Shown in pieces: positions 32,833 to 41,002 of a DNA stretch of 64,000 bases. Below the pieces are notes generated by a model. It did no database searches and was not told where the DNA came from. It saw only the letters and a list, made by a program, of their open reading frames with translations. The DNA lies in assembly GCA_035628915.1 (NCBI GenBank), contig DASPIW010000007.1, positions 62,001 through 126,000 on the forward strand. The letters are read 5' to 3'. This DNA comes from JARBUG01 sp035628915 (lineage in GTDB: Bacteria; Bacillota; Sulfobacillia; Symbiobacteriales; Symbiobacteriaceae). The position numbers and the translations under genes are program-made. Position 1 is the stretch's first letter. Every line of letters begins with the position of its first letter.

Positions 32833-33536
32833 GGGCGCCGGCCCCCTCCCACGGCTTGCGCCACCATTTCATCTTTGACGATGCGCCCGTCGCGCAGGTG
32901 GACGATGCGATCTGCCCGCGCTGCCAGGCCCGGGTCGTGGGTGACCATCACCAGCGTCGTCCCCTGCTCCCGGTTCAGCTTCAGCAGCAGGTCGATGATA
33001 TGGTGCCCAGTGGCCGAATCCAGGTTGCCCGTGGGCTCGTCCGCCAAAAGCATGGCGGGGCGGGGGGCGAAGGCCCGGGCCAGGGCGACCCGCTGCTGCT
33101 CGCCGCCCGAGAGCTGCACGGGATAGTGGTGGCCCCGCTCGGACAGGCCGACCGCCTCCAGCAGCTCCTGCGACCGTTCAGTAGGATCGCCGGTGAATTG
33201 ATCCGAGAGCTCCATCGGCAGGGCGATGTTCTCCCGGGCCGTCAGGTTGGGGATCAGGTTGAAGGATTGAAAGACGATGCCGATTTTCCGGCCGCGCAGC
33301 AGCGCCAGGGCATCTTCATTCAGGCCCGTGATCTCCTCGCCCTCGACTTTAATCGAGCCGCCGCTCGGATTGTCCAGCCCGGCGATCAGCCCCAGCAGCG
33401 TTGACTTGCCGCTGCCGGACGGACCCATGATCGCTAGCGCCTGTCCCTTCGGCACATGTAAATCCGTCGGCTTCAAGATTTCCAACATCCGATCGCCGCT
33501 CTGCAGCGTCTTATAAACACCAGACAGTCTCAGCAT
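32829..33536 (-). CDS. ABC transporter ATP-binding protein, LolD/MacB type
   Basis: 235 residues from ATG 33536 with GGAGG upstream; extending the frame further would run into the divergent promoter region. Walker A GPSGSGKSTLLGLIAGLD, Q-loop FQSFNLIPNLTARENIALPM, signature LSGGEQQRVALARAFA, Walker B MLLADEPTGNLD and the H-loop MVTHD are all intact. It powers the adjoining FtsX-type permease. Confidence 0.95.
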   Translation of the reverse strand: MLRLSGVYKTLQSGDRMLEILKPTDLHVPKGQALAIMGPSGSGKSTLLGLIAGLDNPSGGSIKVEGEEITGLNEDALALLRGRKIGIVFQSFNLIPNLTARENIALPMELSDQFTGDPTERSQELLEAVGLSERGHHYPVQLSGGEQQRVALARAFAPRPAMLLADEPTGNLDSATGHHIIDLLLKLNREQGTTLVMVTHDPGLAARADRIVHLRDGRIVKDEMVAQAVGGGRRP

Positions 33537-33591
33537 AGGCCGGTCATTCCTCCGAGCGAAAAAAGCTCCACCGGCGGCTTGACCGTCGGTG

Positions 33592-33600
33592 TGGTACAAT
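33592..33600 (+). promoter_or_regulatory. Extended -10 promoter of the GDSL lipoprotein gene
   Basis: TGG-TACAAT, with the GTG start 28 bp downstream; a TTGACC at 33579 is too close to be a classical -35. Confidence 0.5.
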
Positions 33601-33627
33601 TTCAAGCAGAAAGTGAGGGAGTTGAAC

Positions 33628-34332
33628 GTGCGGAATCGGTTCATCCTGTATACCTGTTTAGTCGTGCTTGCCGCCCTTGTAGGCATGGCCGGCTGCAGCG
33701 GCAAGAAGCAGGCTGTCCCGACCAGGCCGGCGATCAGGCCGACGGTGGCTTCGCCTACATCGAGTATAGACCGCACGGGCTGGCCGGTCATTGTTGCGTT
33801 CGGCGACAGCCTGACGGCGGGCCAGGGCGTCCCGTTTGACAGCAACTATCCGAGCCAACTGCAGGCGGAGCTGGACCGGCTCGGGTACAAATACCGGGTA
33901 GTGAATGCGGGCATATCCGGCGACACCACGGCGGGCGGTGTGACGCGCCTGGAGTCTGTCTTGAACCACAAGCCGGAGATCGTCATTTTGGAGTTGGGTC
34001 CCAACGACGCCCTTCAGGGCATGAAAATCGACGTTATGAAAGCCAACCTGCAGAAGATGATCGAGGAGTTGCAGAAGCTGCAAGTCCAGGTGGTGCTGGC
34101 GGGCATGCAGATTCCGCCCAATTACGGGCCGGAGTATACGGAGGCCTTCCGGCAGTCATACGTCGACCTGGCCAAGCAGCATGACCTTCCGCTCATTCCA
34201 TTCTTCCTCGACGGCGTGGCTGCCAAACCGAGTCTGAACCAGATGGATGGGATTCATCCCACCGCCGAGGGGTATGCCTATGTAGTGAAAAACGTGATGA
34301 CCGTACTGGAACCGCTGCTGAAGAAACCGTAA
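33628..34332 (+). CDS. GDSL/SGNH esterase lipoprotein (TesA-like)
   Basis: 234 residues from GTG 33628 (GAGGGAG 6 bases upstream). The N-terminus is a lipoprotein signal: RNRFILYTCLVVLAALVGMAGC, cleaved before Cys21 or so, placing the enzyme on the outer face of the membrane. SGNH blocks are complete: block I VAFGDSLTAGQG (nucleophile Ser), block II NAGISGDTT (Gly), block III LGPNDAL (Asn), block V DGIHPTAEGYA (Asp, His). It resembles arylesterase/thioesterase I. The next gene starts 11 bp downstream. Confidence 0.92.
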   Translation: MRNRFILYTCLVVLAALVGMAGCSGKKQAVPTRPAIRPTVASPTSSIDRTGWPVIVAFGDSLTAGQGVPFDSNYPSQLQAELDRLGYKYRVVNAGISGDTTAGGVTRLESVLNHKPEIVILELGPNDALQGMKIDVMKANLQKMIEELQKLQVQVVLAGMQIPPNYGPEYTEAFRQSYVDLAKQHDLPLIPFFLDGVAAKPSLNQMDGIHPTAEGYAYVVKNVMTVLEPLLKKP

Positions 34333-34343
34333 GGAGGCTGTCT

Positions 34344-34790
34344 GTGGAGCTCGAGCAGATGCACAAGAAGTTTGCGGCGGACTGTTTCAACGGCACCTGG
34401 GGTTTGATGGAGAAGATCGGCCGCACCCCGGAAGAGACCCACAAGATGATCGCCATGGCCTATGCCTCGCTCTATCACTGGGGCGAAATCGGCACACCCT
34501 TGAACCTGGCCAGGTCGCACTGGCAGATCTCCCGGGTCTGGGCGATTATTGGGGAAGGGCAGAACGCCTTCAACCATGCCATGGTCTGCCTGAACTTGTG
34601 CGAGATGGACGATTTCGGGCCCTTCGACCTGGCCTACGCGCACGAAGCCCTGGCCCGGGCGGCCATGATTCTCGGCGACGACCACGCACAGGCGTATCAC
34701 CTGGGTCAGGCCTGGGAGATCGGCAGTCAGATCCCCGGCGCCCAGGAGCGGGAATACCTGTTTAATGACCTCAAGACCATTTCAGGGTAG
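34344..34790 (+). CDS. Helical protein of unknown function
   Basis: 148 residues from GTG after an excellent AAGGAGG. All-helical, rich in His, Trp and Met (MEKIGRTPEETHKMIAMAYASLYHWGEIG; AQAYHLGQAWEIGSQI), with a repeated pattern of small helices reminiscent of TPR pairs. No family recognised. It follows the GDSL gene by 11 bp and so shares its transcript. Its last 20 bp overlap the end of the convergent histidine kinase gene, coding on both strands. Confidence 0.75.
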   Translation: MELEQMHKKFAADCFNGTWGLMEKIGRTPEETHKMIAMAYASLYHWGEIGTPLNLARSHWQISRVWAIIGEGQNAFNHAMVCLNLCEMDDFGPFDLAYAHEALARAAMILGDDHAQAYHLGQAWEIGSQIPGAQEREYLFNDLKTISG

Positions 34791-35877
34791 CGGTGACCGT
34801 GGTGCCGTGGCCGGGGACAGACCGTACGGCCAGGGTTCCCCCGCAGGTCTCCGCCCGCTCTTTCATGCCCTGCAGGCCCCGGCCGCCGGGGCGCGCTTTT
34901 GCGAAGCCTTGTCCTTCATCTTCGATGATAAGGACGAGGCTTTTCTCCTGTACGGAGAGGTTCACGTGCACCGTGCGGGCCTGCGCATGCCCGGCAATGT
35001 TGTTCAGCGCCTCCTGACAGATGCGGTATGCCGCCAGGGCCACGTTGGGCGGGGGTTCGCTGACCACGGCGCCGCCGCCTTCAAACGTGACGGTCAGCCC
35101 CTGCTCCGCCTCCCAGGCCGTGCAATACGCCTGCAGCGCTTCCGTCACCCCCATTTGCTCCAGCAGGTGGGGGTGAAGCTGCTCCATAATGCGCCGCAGT
35201 TCGCCCGTGGAGCGGCGCAGGGCTTCGGCCGCTTCGCGCACTTTCGCGGCGGCCGCGGTGGGATCGGCGGTGCGCAAGGACAGCTCAAGTTTGCGCATGG
35301 GCGCCACAATGCCGGCGCCCAGCCAGTCGTGTACTTCGCCGGCGATGCGCCGCCGCTCGGCGTCGCGGGCGTTGACCAGCTCGGCGACCCGGCCCCGGTG
35401 CGCTGCCCGCTCCCGCTCCATCGAGCGGTCGACGACGTACGTGACCAGAAAGAAGAGGCCGATGCGCAGCGCGACCAGCGCCGGTACAGCCGGGACGCCG
35501 TCCGGGTTGACGACGGCGTATATGGCGGCGTAAACCGCCGCATTGAGGCCAAGCAGACCATAGTGCAGCACGGGGCGCCCCAACGCGGGAGCGGTGAGCG
35601 ACATCATGATATAGGCCGGCCAGGACTCGGAGCTCCGCCCGCCGGTCACGGCAACCATGGCAGCCAGCAGGACCGTCCAGATGATCGAGTCATAGAAGTG
35701 GAGGGCCCGCCACTCCCGGCGGCGCAGAGGCAGTTCCAGTACAGCCGCGGCCCCGCTCAGCCCGAAGACAAGGGCGACCGGCCAGGTGCGGAACTCCAGG
35801 CGCCCCGCTCCGAGCAGGTAGATGATCAGCAGGGCGCCCCAGATCATCTGGGCCGCGTTTTCGACGGGTACGCGCAT
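34771..35877 (-). CDS. Sensor histidine kinase, NarX/DesK (HisKA_3) type
   Basis: 368 residues from the ATG at 35877, eight bases after AGGAGG; the ATG at 35883 is too close to that site. Five or six membrane helices (about 10-160) form a compact sensor. HisKA_3 follows with RRRIAGEVHDWLGAGI (phospho-accepting His in EVHDWLG) and a HATPase domain with YRICQEALNNIAGHA (N box), IEDEGQGF and GRGLQGMKERA. Partner of the divergent response regulator. The gene tail overlaps that of the preceding plus-strand gene by 20 bp. Confidence 0.93.
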   Translation of the reverse strand: MRVPVENAAQMIWGALLIIYLLGAGRLEFRTWPVALVFGLSGAAAVLELPLRRREWRALHFYDSIIWTVLLAAMVAVTGGRSSESWPAYIMMSLTAPALGRPVLHYGLLGLNAAVYAAIYAVVNPDGVPAVPALVALRIGLFFLVTYVVDRSMERERAAHRGRVAELVNARDAERRRIAGEVHDWLGAGIVAPMRKLELSLRTADPTAAAAKVREAAEALRRSTGELRRIMEQLHPHLLEQMGVTEALQAYCTAWEAEQGLTVTFEGGGAVVSEPPPNVALAAYRICQEALNNIAGHAQARTVHVNLSVQEKSLVLIIEDEGQGFAKARPGGRGLQGMKERAETCGGTLAVRSVPGHGTTVTATLKWS

Positions 35878-35885
35878 GGCCATCG

Positions 35886-35911
35886 CCTCCTGTTATGATC
35901 ATAGCAGGAGG
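35886..35911. promoter_or_regulatory. 26-bp palindrome carrying both -10 boxes and both ribosome sites of a divergent two-component system
   Basis: Twelve of thirteen symmetric base pairs match (only 35893/35904 fails). Read either way it contains TATGAT (plus strand 35894-35899) and then AGGAGG. The kinase ATG lies 8 bp beyond one end and the regulator ATG 9 bp beyond the other. Transcripts from these -10 boxes would start at or just before the ribosome site, so the leaders would be almost absent. Confidence 0.7.
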
Positions 35912-35920
35912 CGGTGTCAG

Positions 35921-36535
35921 ATGGAGACCCTCCGGCTCTTATTGGTGGAAGATCAGACCGTGGTGCGGGAAGGGCTGCGCCAGCTGGTGGAAAGCGAACC
36001 GGGGCTGACCGTGGCCGGTGAGGCGGGCACGGTGGCGGAGGCGACAGCGCTTGCTGCGGAGCGGCGCCCCGACGTGGTGCTGCTCGATTTGAAGCTGCCC
36101 GATGGCAGCGGGCTGGAGGCCGCCCGCCGGATGCTGGCCACGCCCCACCCGCCCGCCGTGCTCGTGCTGTCCACCTATGAAGATGTCGCCCTCGTACGCT
36201 CGGCCCTGGAGCTGGGGGTAAGCGGCTACATTCCCAAGAGCGCCTCGTTCCAGGAGATTGTCGCCGCCGTGCGGGCTGCCGCAGCCGGCGGCGTAGTGCT
36301 CCACCCCGCGCTGGCCGGCAAGTTGGCGCGGCCCGGGGCGGCCGAGCCCACCGACCAGGAGCTGCGCATGCTGCGGATGCTGGCAGACGGGGCATCCTAC
36401 GGAGAGATCGGGGCGGGGCTCTACTTGAGCGAGCGGACGGTACGCAGGCACATGAATGTGCTGTTCGCAAAGCTCGGGTGCTCCAGCCGGGCCGCGGCCG
36501 TGGCCGAGGCCCTGCGCCGGGGGCTACTGGCCTGA
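35921..36535 (+). CDS. Response regulator, NarL/FixJ family
   Basis: 204 residues from ATG. Receiver: LLLVEDQTVVREGL (acid pair), VVLLDLKLPDGSGLEA (phospho-acceptor Asp), VLSTYED and GYIPKSAS (Lys). A LuxR-type HTH follows: TDQELRMLRMLADGASYGEIGAGLYLSERTVRRHMNVLFAKLGCSS. It should be phosphorylated by the divergent DesK-like kinase and may bind the palindrome between them. The uvsE gene starts 13 bp after its stop. Confidence 0.95.
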   Translation: METLRLLLVEDQTVVREGLRQLVESEPGLTVAGEAGTVAEATALAAERRPDVVLLDLKLPDGSGLEAARRMLATPHPPAVLVLSTYEDVALVRSALELGVSGYIPKSASFQEIVAAVRAAAAGGVVLHPALAGKLARPGAAEPTDQELRMLRMLADGASYGEIGAGLYLSERTVRRHMNVLFAKLGCSSRAAAVAEALRRGLLA

Positions 36536-36548
36536 GGAGGGGCTGCTG

Positions 36549-37481
36549 CTGAGTATCCGACTGGGGTATGCGTGTATCAACTTGAGCCTGCAGCAGGAAG
36601 AGACAGGCCCCCGCTTCAAGGCGCTCACCGCCAAACGGCTCTCGACGATGGAGCCCAGGGAGCGGCGGGCACATTTATATCAGGTGGGGCGCAACAACCT
36701 GAAGACGGTGGAAGCGATTCTGCGGTGGAACGCCGAGCGGGAAATCCGCCTGTACCGGATCACATCGGAACTGATCCCCCTGGCCACCCACCCGGTGGCG
36801 GCGGAGTGGAATTGGGCGGAAGACCTGGCCCCGGAGTTCGCTGCGTGCGCCGCCGCGGCCCGGGAGACCGGGGCTCGGCTCACGATGCACCCCGGGCAGT
36901 ACACGGTGCTGAACGCCCGGGAGCCGGCTGTGGTCGCGAAAGCGGTGGAGGACTTGGCTTACCACGCTCGGGTTCTGGACCTGATGGAGGCGGGGCCGGC
37001 GTCAGGCATGGTGCTGCACATTGGCGGCGCCTACGGCGACAAGGTGGCGGCCGCGGCCCGGTTCGTGGCGCACTTCGGCGAACTGCCTGATCACGTCGCC
37101 CGGCGTCTCTGGGTGGAGAACGACGACACTACGTGGGACACTGCGGAAGTGCTGGCCATCGCCATGGCCGTCCGGCGCCCGATGGTCCTCGATATCCACC
37201 ACCACCGGGTGCTGCGCGACGACGACTGGTTCCCCTGGCTGGAGCGGATCCTGCCGACCTGGGGCCCCATCCGGCCCAAGGTGCACTTCTCCAGCCCCAG
37301 GGACGGCGCCCGCTCCCGGTCCCATGCCGACAACATCGACGCGGGGGAGTTCACCGCCTGTCTGGAGCGGATCGGCCATCTGGACCTGGATGTCATGCTG
37401 GAGTGCAAGGCAAAAGATGAAGCCCTGCTGCGGCTGCGGGCGGAGTTGAAAGAAAGCGAAAAAAGCGCCGGGCTCGTCTGA
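36549..37481 (+). CDS. uvsE: UV damage endonuclease UvsE/UvdE, apparently with a CTG start
   Basis: About 310 residues. Metal-site and fold motifs of UVDE are present in order: RLGYACINLSL, ITSELIPLATHP, LTMHPGQYTVLN, MVLHIGGAYGDK, LWVENDD, MVLDIHHHRVL, VHFSSPR, RSHADNID and MLECKAKD. The enzyme nicks DNA 5' of UV photoproducts. The homologous sequence begins at once (SIRLGYACINL), and the only codons between the ribosome site GAGGAGGGG (36534-36542) and it are CTG-CTG-CTG, so initiation at CTG 36549 is proposed. The ribosome site overlaps the regulator stop, implying translational coupling to the two-component gene. Confidence 0.88.
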   Translation: MSIRLGYACINLSLQQEETGPRFKALTAKRLSTMEPRERRAHLYQVGRNNLKTVEAILRWNAEREIRLYRITSELIPLATHPVAAEWNWAEDLAPEFAACAAAARETGARLTMHPGQYTVLNAREPAVVAKAVEDLAYHARVLDLMEAGPASGMVLHIGGAYGDKVAAAARFVAHFGELPDHVARRLWVENDDTTWDTAEVLAIAMAVRRPMVLDIHHHRVLRDDDWFPWLERILPTWGPIRPKVHFSSPRDGARSRSHADNIDAGEFTACLERIGHLDLDVMLECKAKDEALLRLRAELKESEKSAGLV

Positions 37482-37491
37482 GCTCGGCGAC

Positions 37492-38193
37492 TTACTGCTT
37501 TCGCATCGCCATGACGAGGGAGAGCTTTCCCCCGGACGATGTGAACTCCTTGATGACGATGTTCCGGCCGTAGTTGCTGGTAATCATTTCGCTGACGGGC
37601 AGCTGAATCGACGCCGTTTTTGCGTCAAACCAGGGGATATCCAGTTGGGTACGCCGCCCTGCCCATTTGATCAGGCTGACGGGGACGGGAATCCGCCCAA
37701 CCTTGGCATGGGTAATCAGAAACTCGACCTGCCCCCGTTCGCTGACCGCCGGCTGCAGGTCTACGGTCAGGCCGACGGGACGGTTGCGGAACTTCTCCGG
37801 CACCTGCGGGTAAGGCAGCCGCAGAATCATGTCAATCTGAAGTTCCCCTTCCGGCAGGTAGGCGCGCACTTTGCGGATGGGACTGTCGGGCTGCCGGTTC
37901 GACAGCAGGGCGGAGGCGACCATGCCGCTGAACTCCGCTTCATTCACCACAAAATCGACATCCTGGCCGGACCAAAACTGCTCGGATTGGCTGCGGAGCT
38001 GATTGGAGAGGCTGATGTATGCCACAACGCCGCCCGGGCCCTGCTCAAAGTCTTCCCGCGGTGCGACGAGGTCCGGGCCGAACCACCAGAGCACGCCTGC
38101 GGCTGCCGTCGCCAGGACCAGCAGCCACGCCAGCATTGAGACAAGAATGCGAAAGAAGCTGCGCGGCCGCTTCTTTCGCATGACCACCGACAT
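37492..38193 (-). CDS. YpmS-like (DUF2140) membrane-anchored protein
   Basis: 233 residues from ATG 38193, nine bases after GGTGGGG; ATGs at 38202 and 38181 are alternatives. A basic N-terminus (RKKRPRSFF) precedes one membrane helix (ILVSMLAWLLVLATAAAGVLWWF), and the rest is an extracytoplasmic beta-rich domain. The segment AKVGRIPVPVSLIKW, then a helix and IPWFD...SIQLPVSEM, follows the YpmS/DUF2140 pattern. That family is of unknown function in Gram-positive bacteria. Single gene, convergent with uvsE. Confidence 0.65.
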   Translation of the reverse strand: MSVVMRKKRPRSFFRILVSMLAWLLVLATAAAGVLWWFGPDLVAPREDFEQGPGGVVAYISLSNQLRSQSEQFWSGQDVDFVVNEAEFSGMVASALLSNRQPDSPIRKVRAYLPEGELQIDMILRLPYPQVPEKFRNRPVGLTVDLQPAVSERGQVEFLITHAKVGRIPVPVSLIKWAGRRTQLDIPWFDAKTASIQLPVSEMITSNYGRNIVIKEFTSSGGKLSLVMAMRKQ

Positions 38194-38412
38194 CTTTTTC
38201 ATCCCCACCGATACTACGTTTTGTGTAAGTAGTTTACTGGAATAGTCACATGGACGGCAACGTTCAAAGTGCGGCAAAGCAGGTATGCATCTTCCTGGGA
38301 TGGATGGTACTTCACCGCGGGCTGAATCAGATGTGTGCCATCAAATTGGCAGGCTTTTCCCTACATTTTCCAGAATCAACTCTACCATGCAGCGGATTGG
38401 GGAGGCTAGCGC

Positions 38413-38589
38413 ATGCGCCATGTCCGGCTGATAGGGATGCTGTTGGTGATTCTGGTTGCCCTTTTGATGGTCCCCGCAGCGTTTGCCGGCTCCGCTTCTG
38501 ATGATGCCAAGAACCCTGAGCTAATGGAACCTGCCTGCGCTGATGGTTGCCCTCCCGGCCCCCGTCCCACCTTGTATGGAAACCGATAG
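38413..38589 (+). CDS. 58-residue secreted peptide precursor
   Basis: ATG 38413 is seven bases after GGGGAGG. Residues 1-25 are a typical Sec signal peptide: RHVR, then the hydrophobic GMLLVILVALLMVP and a cleavage site AFA/GS. The predicted mature part is 33 residues, acidic then Pro/Gly-rich, with two Cys four residues apart (ACADGCPPGPRP) near the C-terminus and an end in YGNR. No membrane anchor follows. No homologue is recognised. A 16-bp stem terminator lies 17 bp downstream, so it is a monocistronic unit in the 550-bp gap between the YpmS-like and acyl-CoA synthetase genes. It could be an extracellular signal or a small spore or envelope component. Confidence 0.75.
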   Translation: MRHVRLIGMLLVILVALLMVPAAFAGSASDDAKNPELMEPACADGCPPGPRPTLYGNR

Positions 38590-38605
38590 CGAAATACTTT
38601 AGCAC

Positions 38606-38642
38606 CAGGAGCCGGGTCCCGCGGAGCGGGGCCCGGCTCCTG
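38606..38642 (+). terminator. Intrinsic terminator of the secreted-peptide gene
   Basis: A stem of up to 16 bp with one G-T pair (arms CAGGAGCCGGGTCCCG and CGGGGCCCGGCTCCTG) closes a tight loop; only TGTT follows. Confidence 0.7.
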
Positions 38643-38669
38643 TGTTCGGCGGGCACTATACCGAACACA
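38641..38669. promoter_or_regulatory. Operator-like inverted repeat before the acyl-CoA synthetase
   Basis: TGTGTTCGG and CCGAACACA are perfect 9-bp inverted arms 11 bp apart, immediately after the terminator and 72 bp before the synthetase start; two-turn centre spacing suits a dimeric repressor. Confidence 0.45.
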
Positions 38670-38741
38670 GCGCCATCCGTTTCCGTTTCTGGGATCAGGA
38701 GATGGTGATCTTCATAGGGAAGAGACAGGGGGTGGAGGAGC

Positions 38742-40679
38742 GTGGCGGAAATTGTCTGGCGGCCCACACGGGAGCAGGTGGCGGGCGCCCGCATCACCCG
38801 CTTTTTGGAGCGCTGCGGCCTGGCGGATCTCGACGCCTTGCTCGCGAGGGCGGCGGCTGACCCGTCCTGGTTCTGGGAGCAGGTGGCTTGCGACATCGGC
38901 ATTGATTGGTACGAGCCGCCGCAGCAGACGCTGGACCTGGCGGGCGGCACGCCCTGGGCGCGGTGGTTCCGGGGCGCCCGCATGAACCTGGCCCACGACT
39001 GCGTTGACAAGCACGCCGCGGGCAGCCTGCGCAATAAGCTCGCCGTGATCTACGAAGGGGAGGATGGCCAGGTCCGCAAGTGGACCTACCGGGAACTCCA
39101 GGCGGAATCAAATCGCCTGGCCCTCGGGCTCAGGTCGCTGGGCATCGGGAAGGGCGACCGGGTCGGCATCTTCCTGCCGCTGGTGCCCGAGGCGGTGGCG
39201 GCGATCATGGCGGTGGCCAAACTGGGCGCCGTCTTCACGCCGATTTTCTCCGGTTTTGCCCCGCAGGCGGCAGGCAGCCGGCTGGATGATGCCGGCGTCA
39301 GGGTCCTGATCACCGCCGACGGCTTTACCCGGCGCGGCAAGACGGTCAACATGAAGGCCGCCGCCGACGAGGCGGTCGCCCTGGCGCCGTCGGTGGAGCG
39401 GGTCGTGGTGGTCCGGCGCCTGGGAAACTTCACCGCCTGGCACGAAGGGCGCGACATCTGGTACCACGACCTGACGGACGGGCAGCCGCGCACATTTGCC
39501 ACGGAGCGGCTCGACCCGGAAGATCCGTTTATGATCATCTACACGTCGGGAACGACGGGGCGCCCCAAGGGGGCGGTCCACGTTCACTGCGGCTTCCCGC
39601 TCAAGGCGGCCCAGGATATGGCCCACTGCTTCGACGTGTGCGGGCAGGACGTGGTCATGTGGTTCACCGACCTGGGCTGGATGATGGGACCCTGGTTGAT
39701 TTTCGGCACGCTGATGCTCGGCTCCACCATGTTCCTGTACGACGGCGCACCGGATTTTCCCCAGCCGGACCGCATTTGGGCGGCGGTGGAGCAGCACGGC
39801 ATCACGCACCTGGGGCTTTCGCCCACGGTCATCCGGGCGCTGGCGCCCCACGGGGAGCACTGGCCCGTAGGGCGCGACCTGAGCAGCCTGCGCATCCTCG
39901 GCGGCACCGGGGAGCCCTGGAATCCCGATCCGTATCTCTGGTTTTTCCGGCACGTCGGCGGGGGACGGTGCCCCATCATCAACTACTCCGGCGGCACGGA
40001 GACGTCCGGCGGCATACTGGGCTGCGTGGTGACGCGGCCGCTCAAGCCCTGCTCTTTCAACACGGCGATTCCCGGCATGGGCGTGGCCATTCTCGACGAG
40101 CAGGGGCAGCCTGTGCCACAGGGCACGGTGGGCGAACTGGCCCTGACCGTCCCCTGGGTCGGCATGACCCGTGGCTTCTGGCAGGCGCCGGAACGCTACG
40201 TGGACGCCTACTGGAGTCGGTTCCCGGGCGTCTGGGTGCATGGCGACTGGGCGTCAGTGGATGAAGACGGCTTCTGGTACATCCACGGCCGGTCGGATGA
40301 CACCATCAAGATTGCGGGCAAGCGAGTGGGGCCGGCGGAGTTCGAGTCGGTGCTGGTTTCGCACCCGGCGGTGGCGGAAGCAGCGGCCATCAGCGTTCCC
40401 CACGAAATCAAGGGCGAGGCCGTCGTCTGCTTCGCCGTGCTGAAGTCCGGAGGGGCGCCAGGCCCGGCCCTGGCGAAGGAGCTGAAGGACCTGGTCGCCG
40501 CCGCCATGGGCAAGCCCCTGGCGCCGGAAGAGATCAAGTTCGTGGGCGCCCTCCCCAAGACCCGGAACGCCAAAATCATGCGCCGGGTGATCAAGGCGGC
40601 GTATCTGGGCAAGGAGCCGGGGGACCTGTCGGCCCTGGAGAATCCGGATGCAGTACGCGAGATCGCCGCAGTCCGATAG
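38742..40679 (+). CDS. AMP-forming acyl-CoA synthetase (acetyl-CoA synthetase-like)
   Basis: 645 residues from GTG after a G-rich ribosome site. It has the Acs N-terminal extension (FLERCGLADLDALLARA ... WEQVACDIGIDWYEPP), the P-loop IIYTSGTTGRPKGAVH, NYSGGTETSGG, VHGDWASVDEDGFWYIHGRSDDTIKIAGKRVGPAE (hinge and A8 motif), and PKTRNAKIMRRVIK with the lysine that is acetylated in Acs. It activates a carboxylic acid to its CoA thioester. It reads towards an aldehyde oxidoreductase operon whose acid product could be its substrate, although the two are on opposite strands. Confidence 0.93.
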   Translation: MAEIVWRPTREQVAGARITRFLERCGLADLDALLARAAADPSWFWEQVACDIGIDWYEPPQQTLDLAGGTPWARWFRGARMNLAHDCVDKHAAGSLRNKLAVIYEGEDGQVRKWTYRELQAESNRLALGLRSLGIGKGDRVGIFLPLVPEAVAAIMAVAKLGAVFTPIFSGFAPQAAGSRLDDAGVRVLITADGFTRRGKTVNMKAAADEAVALAPSVERVVVVRRLGNFTAWHEGRDIWYHDLTDGQPRTFATERLDPEDPFMIIYTSGTTGRPKGAVHVHCGFPLKAAQDMAHCFDVCGQDVVMWFTDLGWMMGPWLIFGTLMLGSTMFLYDGAPDFPQPDRIWAAVEQHGITHLGLSPTVIRALAPHGEHWPVGRDLSSLRILGGTGEPWNPDPYLWFFRHVGGGRCPIINYSGGTETSGGILGCVVTRPLKPCSFNTAIPGMGVAILDEQGQPVPQGTVGELALTVPWVGMTRGFWQAPERYVDAYWSRFPGVWVHGDWASVDEDGFWYIHGRSDDTIKIAGKRVGPAEFESVLVSHPAVAEAAAISVPHEIKGEAVVCFAVLKSGGAPGPALAKELKDLVAAAMGKPLAPEEIKFVGALPKTRNAKIMRRVIKAAYLGKEPGDLSALENPDAVREIAAVR

Positions 40680-40684
40680 CGAAC

Positions 40685-40715
40685 AAAAAACGAGGGAGGC
40701 CACACGCCTCCCCCG
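40685..40715 (-). terminator. Terminator of the aor-moaD operon
   Basis: Stem CGAGGGAGGC/GCCTCCCCCG (one mismatch, 5-nt loop); on the minus strand it is followed by TTTTTT (40685-40690). Also limits read-through from the synthetase. Confidence 0.75.
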
Positions 40716-40722
40716 TTCCCGT

Positions 40723-41001
40723 TCATCCCCCTGCGATGGGCGGGAAGATCGCCAGCTCATCGCTGTCGTCTACCTTTGTCTGCAGGCCCTCCAGGTCCCG
40801 AATCAGCCGGCCGCGCAGCATGATGTTCACATACGGCAGCAGTTCCCCCGTCCCCGGGTCGACCACGTGCTCCGCCAACGCCGGGATCCGGTCGAAGAGA
40901 TGCGCAAGGGCATCGCTGACGGCGGCGCCGCTTGGCAGGGTCAGGTGTACCAGACCGTCCTTCGCATGCGCCCGCAGGTTGGCGAACAGCTTGATCTTCA
41001 T
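40723..41001 (-). CDS. MoaD/ThiS-family sulfur carrier protein
   Basis: 92 residues; ATG one base after the oxidoreductase stop. The beta-grasp fold opens MKIKLFANLRAHAKDG and ends in the required diglycine (IFPPIAGG), which is adenylated and thiocarboxylated during pterin dithiolene synthesis. Such small MoaD-like proteins are commonly co-located with aldehyde:ferredoxin oxidoreductases and are thought to serve their tungstopterin cofactor. Confidence 0.92.
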   Translation of the reverse strand: MKIKLFANLRAHAKDGLVHLTLPSGAAVSDALAHLFDRIPALAEHVVDPGTGELLPYVNIMLRGRLIRDLEGLQTKVDDSDELAIFPPIAGG

Positions 41002-41002
41002 G

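Noticed and set aside
33537..33845. N-terminal extension of the ABC ATPase
   Set aside because: It would overlap the divergent promoter and start of the GDSL gene and adds no family sequence; the ATG at 33536 gives standard length.
38250..38501. 83-codon frame upstream of the secreted peptide
   Set aside because: It overlaps the peptide gene in another frame, has no ribosome site and no conserved feature.
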